From UM-FILTER-36-13 sp964394835 (GTDB lineage Bacteria; Patescibacteriota; Patescibacteriia; UBA1558; GWA2-36-10): DNA of 37,062 nt. Below, in pieces: positions 23,414 through 33,500 of this stretch. Below the pieces are notes generated by a model, which worked only from the letters and a program-made list of their open reading frames with translations, was not told where the DNA came from and ran no database searches. The DNA lies in the NCBI GenBank assembly GCA_964394835.1, contig CAYMZA010000004.1, forward strand, positions 1 through 37,062. Reading direction: 5' to 3'. A program made the position numbers and the translations under genes. Positions within the stretch are counted from its first letter, which is position 1. Each line of letters opens with the position of its first letter.

Positions 23414-24018
23414 AGGAAATTAAATTAACAAAAAGGAATTATACAGAAGTATTAAATAAAGCATATGATGTATTATTTAAAGGTGGTAGTGTAATATATC
23501 CTACAGAAACATCATATGGTTTAGGCGTAGATTTTAATAATGAAAAAGCAGTTAATAATGTATATACCATCAAACAAAGAGATGATAGTAAACCTTTATC
23601 TGTTTTAATGCCAGACTTAACTTATGCTTTAGTATTGTTAGATTTTAATTCTTTAGCATATAAGTTAGCATTAAAGTATTGGCCTGGTTCTTTAACTATA
23701 ATATTACCATTTAAGAATAAAAGTTTAGATAAATATGATTATGGTAATTTAGCTATTCGTGTTTCTAGTAATGAATTTGCTTCTGATCTTGTAAGTAAAT
23801 TAGGCAATCCCCTTGTTAGTACTTCTGCTAATATTTCAAATAATAATGATTGTTATACACCTCAAGATATTAAAAAACAGTTTAAAGATAAGAAAAATAC
23901 ACCAGATTTGTTTATAAACGTAGGGGTTTTAAATAAAAAGAAACCCTCCACCATTATTAAATGTGATAATAATAAGTTAGAAGTTTTGCGTAAAGGTGAA
24001 ATAAAGGTTAAAATATAA
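23410..24018 (+). CDS. tsaC: L-threonylcarbamoyladenylate synthase (TsaC/Sua5/YrdC)
   Basis: Makes threonylcarbamoyl-AMP from threonine, bicarbonate and ATP for t6A37 modification of ANN-decoding tRNAs, which includes the tRNA-Ile(UAU) at 7824. 202 residues with the YrdC-fold signatures: IYPTETSYGLG at 29-39, KQRDDSKPLS at 55-64, WPGSLTI, AIRVS and STSANIS, then a basic C-terminus (LRKGEIKV). It lacks the extra Sua5 domain, so it is the short TsaC form. It starts in an ATGA overlap with the transporter before it and is 2 bases from the next gene. Confidence 0.95.
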   Translation: MKEIKLTKRNYTEVLNKAYDVLFKGGSVIYPTETSYGLGVDFNNEKAVNNVYTIKQRDDSKPLSVLMPDLTYALVLLDFNSLAYKLALKYWPGSLTIILPFKNKSLDKYDYGNLAIRVSSNEFASDLVSKLGNPLVSTSANISNNNDCYTPQDIKKQFKDKKNTPDLFINVGVLNKKKPSTIIKCDNNKLEVLRKGEIKVKI

Positions 24019-24020
24019 TT

Positions 24021-25195
24021 ATGCATAGTCCAGAATTTTTAAAAAGTCTTTTGCCACATCACATTAAAAGACAAGTAAAAGAGTTGTTCATATCTACAAT
24101 CTTAGTTAATTTAGCATTAGCTATGGTTATGATTTTTGAACCTATTTATTTATATAGAATAGGTTATTCTTTGCAAAATATAATGTTTTTTTACTTGATT
24201 ACTTATGTATTATATTTATTTATAATGCCATTGGGTGGTAAATTTGCCAGAAAAAAGGGATATGAAGTAGGTATTTTTGTAGGTACTTTGTTATTTATAG
24301 CTTTTTATCTTTCTTTATTTTTTATTGCTCAATATCCTATTTTATTTTTTATTGCTCCAATTATTTCAGCGATTCAGAAAACATTTTATTGGCCCGCTTA
24401 CCATGCTGATTTTGCTAGGTTTTCTGATGACAGAGAAGAGGGTAGAGAAATCAGTGCATTAACAGTGGCTAATTCCATAGTATATATTATTGGCCCCGCT
24501 TTAGCTGGTTTTATAATAATAACATGGGTATTTTGTTTACAGTTGCTTCTATAATTTTTTTAGCTTCTAATATTCCTACTTTAATGACTAAAGATAAGCT
24601 TAAATCACATAATTTTTCTTATTTTAAAGCGTATAAGAATTTAATTAATAAAAAGAATCGTAAAACTTTTTTTGCTTACCTTGGTTTTGGTGAAGAATTA
24701 ATTCTTTTAGTTATTTGGCCCGTATTTATCTCTACTATAATTGCTAGTGCTTTTAACCTTGGTTTAGTTGTTGCTTTAGCAACTTTTGTTACTACGCTTA
24801 TTACTTTATACATAGGTAAAATATCAGATAGTAAGAATAAAAGATCTATTTTAGCTATTGGTAGTTCTTTCTATTCTTTATCTTGGTTTATTAGGATATT
24901 TATAACAAATACAGTTGGTGTATTTTTTGTTGATACCTTATCTCGTTTAGGTAAAACAACAGTTGCTGTTCCATTAACAGCCATAACTTATGAAAAAGCT
25001 AAAGAAGTAAATGAATATGGTAAGCATAGCATTATGAATAGAATTATTTTCTTTGAAATGAGTTTGGTTGTAGGTAAATTAGCAGCTATTTTAATTATTT
25101 ACTCAGCATTATTTTTAATTACTGAAGAGATTATAGCGTTTAAATTAACATTCATCTTAGCGGGTGGTATGTCATTATTATATTTATTACTTTAA
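24021..25195 (+). pseudogene. MFS transporter interrupted by a frameshift
   Basis: Two overlapping frames make one transporter. 24021-24554 encodes the first half (about 170 useful residues, including FYWPAYHADFARFSDDREEG and IIGPALAGFIII); 24524-25195 encodes the rest in the other frame (from ILFTVASIIFLASNIP). Joined, they give about 390 residues, the same length as the intact transporter at 22256-23413. The shift falls at about 24505-24525, in an ATAATAATAA stretch, and equals loss of one base. No slippery heptamer or stimulatory hairpin is evident there, so a programmed shift is unlikely. Either the gene is broken or one base is wrong in the assembly. Confidence 0.8.
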
Positions 25196-25204
25196 TATAA
25201 AAAC

Positions 25205-25900
25205 ATGGGAAAAGAAAAATCTTTAAAAGAAAAACAAGATTATTTAGTTCACGAAACTAAAGATTGGATTTATGCTCTTAAATTAGCAGCTATAATTTTC
25301 ATAATTATAGTATATTATCATTATATGAGAAGAGGTATATTTTTGCCTCAGGATTTTATTGGCACTAATGTTAGTTTTTTAGATATGGCTAACAAGGGGT
25401 TTGCTATAACTGCAGTGTTTATGATTACCATCTCCATCCTTATAGCACCAATAGCTCAATTTATTTCTTCTTGGGGTAAGAAAATAGGTTATCGTAAAGA
25501 AATAGGCATAATAGGTGTTTATTTAGCTATTATTCATTTAATCATCTCCTTTCTATTCTTACCATGGAAATATGATGTTGCTTGGTATCAGGATCATCAA
25601 TTATCAATAATTTTAGCTATATTATCAATTATTATCTTAATTATAATAACAATTACATCTACTAAATATCATTTAGTTACTTTTGGGTATAAAAAATGGA
25701 AAGGAATACAAAGATTGGTATATCCAGCTTTAATATTAGCTGTTTTACATATTATGGTTTTAGGTAAGATAGCTGGTTGGAAAAAATGGTTTGTAGATCC
25801 CTCTGTTACTTACTACTTACCTCCAGGAACTTTAGTAACTATTAGTTTTGTTGCTTTAGCATTAATACTTCGTTTAATTGTAATATTTAAGAAACGATGA
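25205..25900 (+). CDS. Ferric-reductase-like transmembrane heme protein (MsrQ-like)
   Basis: 231 residues with six predicted membrane helices, matching the ferric reductase-like transmembrane domain. Likely heme ligands are His111 (YLAIIHLIISF) and His182 (ALILAVLHIMVL). The preceding family segment, normally W..LHRLVY, reads WKGIQRLVY, so a His commonly found 13 residues before His182 is Gln169 here. A membrane electron-transfer role, for example feeding a periplasmic reductase as MsrQ does for MsrP, is known for the family; the partner is not in the window. The TGA stop overlaps the rsmA ATG (ATGA). Confidence 0.75.
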   Translation: MGKEKSLKEKQDYLVHETKDWIYALKLAAIIFIIIVYYHYMRRGIFLPQDFIGTNVSFLDMANKGFAITAVFMITISILIAPIAQFISSWGKKIGYRKEIGIIGVYLAIIHLIISFLFLPWKYDVAWYQDHQLSIILAILSIIILIIITITSTKYHLVTFGYKKWKGIQRLVYPALILAVLHIMVLGKIAGWKKWFVDPSVTYYLPPGTLVTISFVALALILRLIVIFKKR

Positions 25901-26736
25901 ATAAAAAGGAATTAGACTTTTTAATAACTAAGTATAATTTAGCACCTAATAAACTAAGAGGTCAGAACTTTTTAATTTCTAATGATGTTTTAGATGATAT
26001 AATACAAGCATCAGAAGTAAATAAAAATGATTTAGTTTTAGAAGTAGGACCTGGTTTAGCTTCTTTAACACAGAAGTTAATAAATAATGTAGACAAGATT
26101 ATTGCTTTTGAAATTGAAGAAAACTTTAAACCTTTACTTAATAAACTAGAAAAAACTAATTCCAATTTAGAAATTATATGGCAAAACATTCTTTCTTTAA
26201 CAGAAGATCAGTGGAATATTAAATTAAAGGAGAATGATAAAGAAGAATATAAAATAGTGGCTAATATACCATATTATCTTACAGCTAAGTTTATACAAAA
26301 GTTCCTTTTAGCTTCTAAGCAACCAAAATCTATGACTTTAATGATACAAAAAGAAGTAGCTGAAAGAATTACTAAAGCTAATGACAAGCACACACTATTG
26401 TCTCTTTCTGTATTATTATATGCTAAGGCTAAAATTATACAAGAAGTAAAGAATGCTAATTTTTACCCTATACCAAAAGTAGATTCAGCTATTATTCATA
26501 TATATAATATTCATTCTTGGGACTACAACATTGATGAAAAAAAGACTTGGCAGTTAATACGTAGAGGTTTTGCTCACAAAAGAAAGAAATTAATTAACAA
26601 TTTGTTAAGTGACAGTAGTTTAAATAAAGAAAAATTAGTTAAAATCTTTAATAATTTAGGTTTAGATTTAAACATTAGAGCAGAAAAATTAAGCATAGAT
26701 GATTGGGTTTTTTTATCTAAACAGCTTAAATTTTAA
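25897..26736 (+). CDS. rsmA: 16S rRNA (adenine1518/1519-N6) dimethyltransferase
   Basis: Dimethylates two adjacent adenines near the 3' end of 16S rRNA during 30S maturation. 279 residues with LRGQNFLIS at 20-28, SAM-binding motif I LEVGPGLASLT at 48-58, the catalytic NIPYY at 123-127, the FYPIPKVDSAI segment, and a C-terminal helical domain with FAHKRKKL. Length is normal. It is translationally coupled to the gene before it by ATGA. Also known as ksgA. Confidence 0.96.
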   Translation: MNKKELDFLITKYNLAPNKLRGQNFLISNDVLDDIIQASEVNKNDLVLEVGPGLASLTQKLINNVDKIIAFEIEENFKPLLNKLEKTNSNLEIIWQNILSLTEDQWNIKLKENDKEEYKIVANIPYYLTAKFIQKFLLASKQPKSMTLMIQKEVAERITKANDKHTLLSLSVLLYAKAKIIQEVKNANFYPIPKVDSAIIHIYNIHSWDYNIDEKKTWQLIRRGFAHKRKKLINNLLSDSSLNKEKLVKIFNNLGLDLNIRAEKLSIDDWVFLSKQLKF

Positions 26737-26752
26737 TTTCTTTTAAAGTCTT

Positions 26753-26781
26753 TTGGTTATTTTATATTTATGTGGTATAAT
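26753..26781 (+). promoter_or_regulatory. Promoter of the exported TSP3/giant-protein operon (-35 TTGGTT, 17 bp, extended -10 TATAAT)
   Basis: TTGGTT at 26753-26758, TATAAT at 26776-26781, spacer 17 bases, with TGG directly before the -10. It starts 17 bases after the rsmA stop and probably drives 26802 through the end of the window. Confidence 0.6.
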
Positions 26782-26801
26782 ATATGTATTAAAAATGTTA
26801 A

Positions 26802-27572
26802 ATGACTAAGAAATTATACAAGGTACAAAGTAATATTACTGATGAGCAAAGAAGCTCTAAATTAAATAAGAAAAATAATTTTGTTAAAAGACATAAATCA
26901 TTATTTATGTTCTTTTTTATAATATTAATTTTGTGTTTTCTTTTTTTTAGTTTTAAATATTTATACCAAAATGCAGAAGAGGGAGTATCTTCAAAGCTTC
27001 CAGATTTTATGAAAGAGCAGCTTACAAGAGTTGATGAGGAAGAAAAATTAGCAAGTTTAAAAGAAACAGACACTGATCATGACGGCTTAACAGATTATCA
27101 AGAATTATATCAATATCACACAAGCATGTTTTTAGAAGATACAGACAGTGATGGTTATTCTGATTATGATGAAATAATGAATGGAGAAGAAGCACTATGT
27201 CCTGCTGGAGAAAGATGTAATATATTAAATTTCATTACTCCAGAGACAAAATTAGCAGATATAGTACAAGAGGTTACTATTGATGCTGATTTAAGTATAC
27301 AAGATGCAACGCTAAGAGAGTTTAGACAGTTTTTATTAGATAATGGTATTTCACAAGAGAATGTAGATGAATTATCAGATATTGATTTATTAGCTATTTT
27401 TCAGGTTATACAAGAAAATCAAATAACTCCTCCAGAAGAATGGGAGGATAGCATTACTCCTGAAGAAGTAAGATCTTTTCTTTTGTCGCAAACAAACGTA
27501 GATCATAATGATGTCAATGATTTAACTGATGAAGAGCTATTAGATATAGCAAAAACTTTAATGGATAAATAA
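26802..27572 (+). CDS. Single-pass exported protein with thrombospondin type 3 repeats
   Basis: 256 residues: a basic cytoplasmic head, a membrane helix at about 34-52, a short coiled region, then two calcium-binding thrombospondin type 3 motifs at about 90-127 (DTDHDGLTDYQE and DTDSDGYSDYDE), a Cys pair (CPAGERC), and a helical C-terminal part with repeated TPEE and LTDEELL segments. The TSP3 block is the same kind as at the end of the 700-residue protein at 16232. It is 17 bases before the giant protein gene and in its operon, so it may be a partner in the same envelope structure. Molecular role unknown. Confidence 0.75.
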   Translation: MTKKLYKVQSNITDEQRSSKLNKKNNFVKRHKSLFMFFFIILILCFLFFSFKYLYQNAEEGVSSKLPDFMKEQLTRVDEEEKLASLKETDTDHDGLTDYQELYQYHTSMFLEDTDSDGYSDYDEIMNGEEALCPAGERCNILNFITPETKLADIVQEVTIDADLSIQDATLREFRQFLLDNGISQENVDELSDIDLLAIFQVIQENQITPPEEWEDSITPEEVRSFLLSQTNVDHNDVNDLTDEELLDIAKTLMDK

Positions 27573-27589
27573 TAAAATAAATATATAAT

Positions 27590-30500
27590 ATGAAAGACTT
27601 AAAAAAAATTATAGTATCAATACTCTTGGTTATTATGATATCAGGTTCAATGATATTTACTCCAAATGAAGTAAAGGCACTTACTCCTGATGTTATCGGT
27701 GGTCCAACAACTATTATCGGTTATGTTAGGGATAAAATTAAGGATGTTTATAAAACAATGACAGGAAGAGTTGGTGGTGAAGTATTAAATAAATCTATTA
27801 ATCACTTTGCTCAGAAACTTGCCTATAGTATTGCTACTCAAATAGCTGAAGGTGGTCCTGGGCAGAAGCCAATGTTTAGAACTGTGTCTATTTCAGACCA
27901 TATTGATGATGCTCTTTCTTCAGCTGCCGGAGATTTTTTAGGCCAATTATCAGAACAAGATTGGGCTAAGGATTTAGGTTTAGATCTTTGTAATCCAAGT
28001 ATTAATATTAAGTTATCCGTTTCATTAGCATTAATGGATGAAGAACAACCGCCAGTACCTAAGTGTAATTGGGAGGATGTTAAAAAAAACTGGTCTCAAT
28101 TTGGTGAAAACTGGAAAAATGAGGCATTATTATTTGAATTAAATACTAGTAGTGGATCAAAAGGGTTGAAAGATTTTTTTGCTTCTGCTAAAAAGGGTGG
28201 TTCCATTGGTTCTTATTTAGTATTAAAAGAAGAATTAGAAGAAAGAAAAAAAGAAGAAGAAGCAAGTGTTAAATTATTAGAGATGCAGTGCCAAGGTTTA
28301 TGGGCTCAATATATGACAGTGAGTGAACAAGTAAAAACGCATTGTGCAGCAGTAGCAGAAATACAACATGCACAATTAAAAGCAGCTGCTGAAGCCGAGC
28401 AAGAGACAAAAGCAAATTATGGTTCATTTAGCGATGGGCTTGATTTAAGTACAATTTTTAAAGCAGCTGCTAAAACATTTAAAAACACGCTTGCTGCTAA
28501 ATTGATGAATAATTGGATACGTAAAGGTACTTGGTCTTTATTCGGTGATATTATAAAAGATAAAAAAGATGGTGGTGGTAGTAGTGATAGTAGTAGTCAG
28601 GGGTTATTAAATAAGTTAAGAGGTGGGTATAATATTTATCAACCTAGAAATTCTGCATTATTTTCAAGTTTAAAAACTACAAAAATAAATAAAGTTGCAG
28701 ATTATAATGTATTACAAGAGTTTTCTATTTGTCCTACTGATGAAGATTTTCGTAAACCTAATAATTGTGTTATTAGTACAGATTTTTTAAGTGTTGTTGT
28801 AAGTGGTAAAACTGTTAATCAAGCTATTGAAGAAGGTTTAATAGATCCAAGCATACTTTTGATATCGCCAGAAGATAGAGCACGTAATAATAGTTATGAT
28901 TGTTATAAAGATAGCTTATGCTATAGTAATTTAGTTAAATTAAGGCAAGCTAATATTATTCCAATTGGTTGGGAATTAGCAGCTTTAAGAAGTTCTCTTA
29001 GTTCTCCAGCAACACTAGGAGAAGCTATTGAGTGTTTTGAAGATTCTCCAGAATCTGATTGTGTATTTGATATTTCTAATGATTATTCAGTTGACAATAT
29101 AGCTCATAATAAATTTTATCATTTAATAGACGGTGATTGGGTGTTAAAGTCTCATACAGCTATGTGTGATGCTTATGTTCACTCTTCTCTTTTAGACGCT
29201 CCTGAATCTAGCGATAGAGCACAGATTTGTGTAGATACTAAATTATGTCTACGTGAAGATGATGATGGTAATTGTTTTGGGGGCCAGTATGGTCATTGTA
29301 CTGTTTCAGAAAATATTTGGCGTTTTGAAGGTGACATATGTGAAGAAGGAGAAATTTATGCTGGTTGTTTAACATTTGATCATGATGACTATGGCTCTAA
29401 CTCATATATTGAAAGTACATTAGAATATTGTACTGCTGATCAAGTTGGTTGTAAAAGATATTCTCAAGAAGATATAAGTGAAGATGAAGATCCTGCTGAG
29501 TGGGTTTTTCAAAGTATTGCAATTGATGATGATGACTTGTTTCTTAATAAAAATACTAATGGTTGTACTGAGGAAGATGATGGTTGTTCTGAATTTATTG
29601 TTATAAATTCTTCTAATAATTCTGATCATGGGCCTAATATTATTCCAAATGGTGATTTTGAATTAGATGAAGATGAAGATAATATTCCTGATGGTTGGAA
29701 TTCAACTACTAATCATGAATATATAGATGTTGATGATCCTAATGCGGCAGAGTGTAAAAATGGTAGTTGTATCCATATTACTTCAAGTAGTTCCTTGGTA
29801 GGTATGGTTAAAAGCTTTGAAGTTGTTCCTGGTTCGTATAATTTATCTGCCGATGTTAAATTTAATGGTTTAGCAGACAATTATGTTTATTTAAACTTAG
29901 GTAATTGTGGATATGATAGTACATGTGGTTCTGTTGTTTGGCAGGATTCTGTTGATTATACAGAAAATAACTGGGGTAGAATTAATTCATCATATACTTT
30001 TGATGAAAATACGAAGTATATTAATATATATGTAGGTTTAGAGGGCTATACTGGTTCTGAGGCTTGGATTGATAATATTCAATTAGAAATGGTTAGAGAT
30101 ATAAATGTTTCAAGCAGTAGATTTTCTGACTATGGAGAAGGCGGTATCATATATATGGGTGGGGATAGATTCATGTGTACAGCTGAAGAGGTTGGTTGTC
30201 AGGGATATATTCCTAGGAATGGAGATCCGATGATTCCAGCAGTTATTAATGATAGTGATTTATGCCCAGAAGAATGTTTAGGCTATGCTACTTTTACTGA
30301 ACAACCTAGTTTATTTGATGTTATAGAAGGTAGTACAACTGTAGAATATGATGATTTTATACCAGATACAGCACAGTCTTGCCCTATTCAAGAAGTTGAT
30401 TGTGAAGAGTTTACTAATCTTGATGAAGTAGCAGATGGTGGAGAAGGAAAGGAATATTATACATATTTAAGGCAATGTGTTTTAGGTGGTTTGGGTAGCA

Positions 30501-33500
30501 CATACTATACTTGGGAAGGTTCAGATACTGCTGGTTATCAGATTAGAACATGGAATGCTTTGTCTAGTAATTTAAGTAGTAACGCTCCTTGTACTAATGT
30601 AGATCTTGCATCTCCAGATTCATGTTCTGATACTTCAGCTAATATAGCGGCTTGTGGTGAAGAAACGCCTTTGATCTATCATGATGATCCGATGATTAAT
30701 CCTAATTGTCGAGAATTCTTTGATGTAAGTGGAAATTCATTCTTTAGATTACAAGATAGAGTTATATTTGCTACTGATAATTGTCATAATTATCGTCGTA
30801 CTAAAACTGCTACTATATTTCAAGCTGTTCCAGAAGATAGTACTAGTTGCTCAAAGGTGAATAATGGTTGTTTGTCATACTATGGTAATACTGCAAATAA
30901 TTTAAGAGAAGTTTTCTTAGATAATTTTGAAGCAGGTAGTTATGTTCCATGGGAAAGTTCATCAGATCTTGATTTATCTACGGAATCTTTAAATAATAAT
31001 GGAGAGTCTTTCCATTTTCAATCTGGTGCTAGTATAGGGGTATTACGTAGTTTAGCTGATAAGATTCAAGATAATAAAGAATATCAATTATCTTGGTGGA
31101 TGAAAAATGCAAGTTTCTTAAATTCAGTAAGTGTATCTTTAAATTATGAAGATTATAGTGGCGTAGTTTTTTCAGAGCCTTTATCTGATATTTCTGATAA
31201 TGATTTGATAGATATATCAGGTGGTTATTGGCATCATTACACTATTTCTGAATATATAGGAGTTTTAACTGAAAATGATGCAGATTTAAGTACAATAAAG
31301 TTGAGTTTTATTTTCGATGGTATGATAGATGATATATTCATAGATAATGTGCTATTAAAAGAAGTATCTAATAGTATTTCTGTTGTAGAAGACTCATGGG
31401 TTACTCCTTTATCTTGTGATGATCCATATGAAGGTTATCATTTAGGTTGTCAGAGCTATATGGATATTAATGGTAATGATTATAATTTAAAATCATTTAA
31501 TAGATTATGTAGAGAAAATGTTATTGGTTGTTCCTTGGTAATTGATACTCATAATTCTACTTATCCTTTTGCTCAAATATTTCATTTAGGTGATTATTCA
31601 GAAATCACAGTTCCAGAGGATAATTTTGATTATTTAGTGCCTGACATTTCAAAATATTGCTCTAATAATTTGAAGGGTTGTATGGCCTTAGGATTACCTG
31701 TTAGAAATAGTGTTGGTAGTGAAGAGTTTGAAACTAAATATATTATTAATAATCCAGATACATATAATAGTATTATGTGTAATTATGATGGATTATCATG
31801 TGAAGAATATAATTCTAGTAAAGGTACGTATTATTTTAAAGATCCGGAATTAGATACTTGTACATATCAAAGAGACGTTTTAATTGTTGGTGTTGATGGT
31901 CAAAGTGATGTATTTGAAGAGGTAGTATCAGGTTGGTTTAAGTCTGGTTCATTACTAGTATCAAAACCAGTTGGATGTAGCTCAACATTTGAATATGTAG
32001 AAGAAGGTGCTTGGGATAATTACGATGACTATTTGCCTTCTTTTGAAGATTTTGATTTTTTACAAGATTATTGTGATGGTATCGGGTATTATAGTCAAGA
32101 ATCTTGTGAAGATGCAGGAGATAACTGGACAAACTATAGTTTAGCTGCTTCTTGCCCTAGTAATAAAAATTTATGTAATGAATATAAAGACCCTTCTGAT
32201 CCACAAGATTGTGATCCAATGATTAATGATTTAGAAACTAAAGGATATTGTAGTGATCGTAATATTGATAATAAATATGATTGTAATCTTGCGGATGAAA
32301 TATGGCATGTACAATGTAGTGTTTATTATTATTTTGATAATGATAAAATAGACGAAGTAAGTTGTAGTGGTCAAGTAGATAGAAATAGTGGTTGCGTATT
32401 ATTATATGATGCTAATAATTGGAACGGTGAACATTCTAAAGTAATGTCATATTATGATACTAATCAAACATATGATGAAGTTATTGAAGAGGGCAGACCT
32501 ATGAGCCCTGTTGTTTGTGATCCAAGCTTTGATTCTGCTTGTGCATTAGATTCTAATAAATTAATTAAAGTAAAGAAAGATAGGCAGTGTGCAGAATGGT
32601 TAGCTTGTAAGTCTTCTGCAACTGTATGGGATGAAGATAATAGAAAAGACATTACAATTTGTGATGAGATAGATACTTGTTTGGAATATAGCTATAACAA
32701 CAATATTACTAATTGTAAAAGATGGAGTTCTGATGATATTGTTGAACCATTAACAATTCAAAAGTATCAGAAAAGAACTACTGGTGAAAATGATCATTTG
32801 CACTGGGGTGATAAAGAGTATATTGGGTATTCTATACCAGGCTATTTACCATTAGGTCAATTAGTACCATTTAATTTTGGAGACAGAGATAGGAACCCTG
32901 TCTTAGTATATGGTCATAGTGATAGTGTTGATATGCATGGCATGAGGTTTTTCTATGGCTGTGAAGACAATGACGGAGCTTCTTGTAGTGCTAATATACC
33001 AGAAAGTATTGGAGAAAATATTTTTTACGGAGAGTGTAATGAAGATTTATGTTGGTTAAATCCAAAGATGAGAGATAATAGTACTACAACATTTGAGACT
33101 GTCACCAGGGGTTATGCTAATCCTGGAGCTCCTTTTCCTGCTGTTATTTCTAATAATCAGGATAGGATTCAGGCATTTTCTGGAGCTAATATATGTGAAG
33201 GCGGTGATAATGGTTGTGAAGGTAGATATAGGAAAGCAACATATGGTGTAGGTTCTATTATTAAATATTATCCTAAGAGTACAAGTTCGCCAGATGGTTT
33301 CTGTATATCTGGTCAGGAGGGTATTACTTGTGATAATAATAGAGACTGTGATACTGAATCAGGAGTTTCTCCTGATGGTGTTTGTAATAAGCTAGCAAAA
33401 GATGAAACATTTATGAATTGGTCTGGTATTTGTTTGGAAGAAGATATGACTGCAGATATACCTAATGATACTAAACAAATGAATTATTGTAATCAATGGT

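Noticed and set aside
24500..24554. Programmed ribosomal frameshift in the MFS gene
   Set aside because: There is no slippery heptamer and no strong downstream hairpin; the site is a plain ATA repeat, so mutation or an assembly error is simpler.
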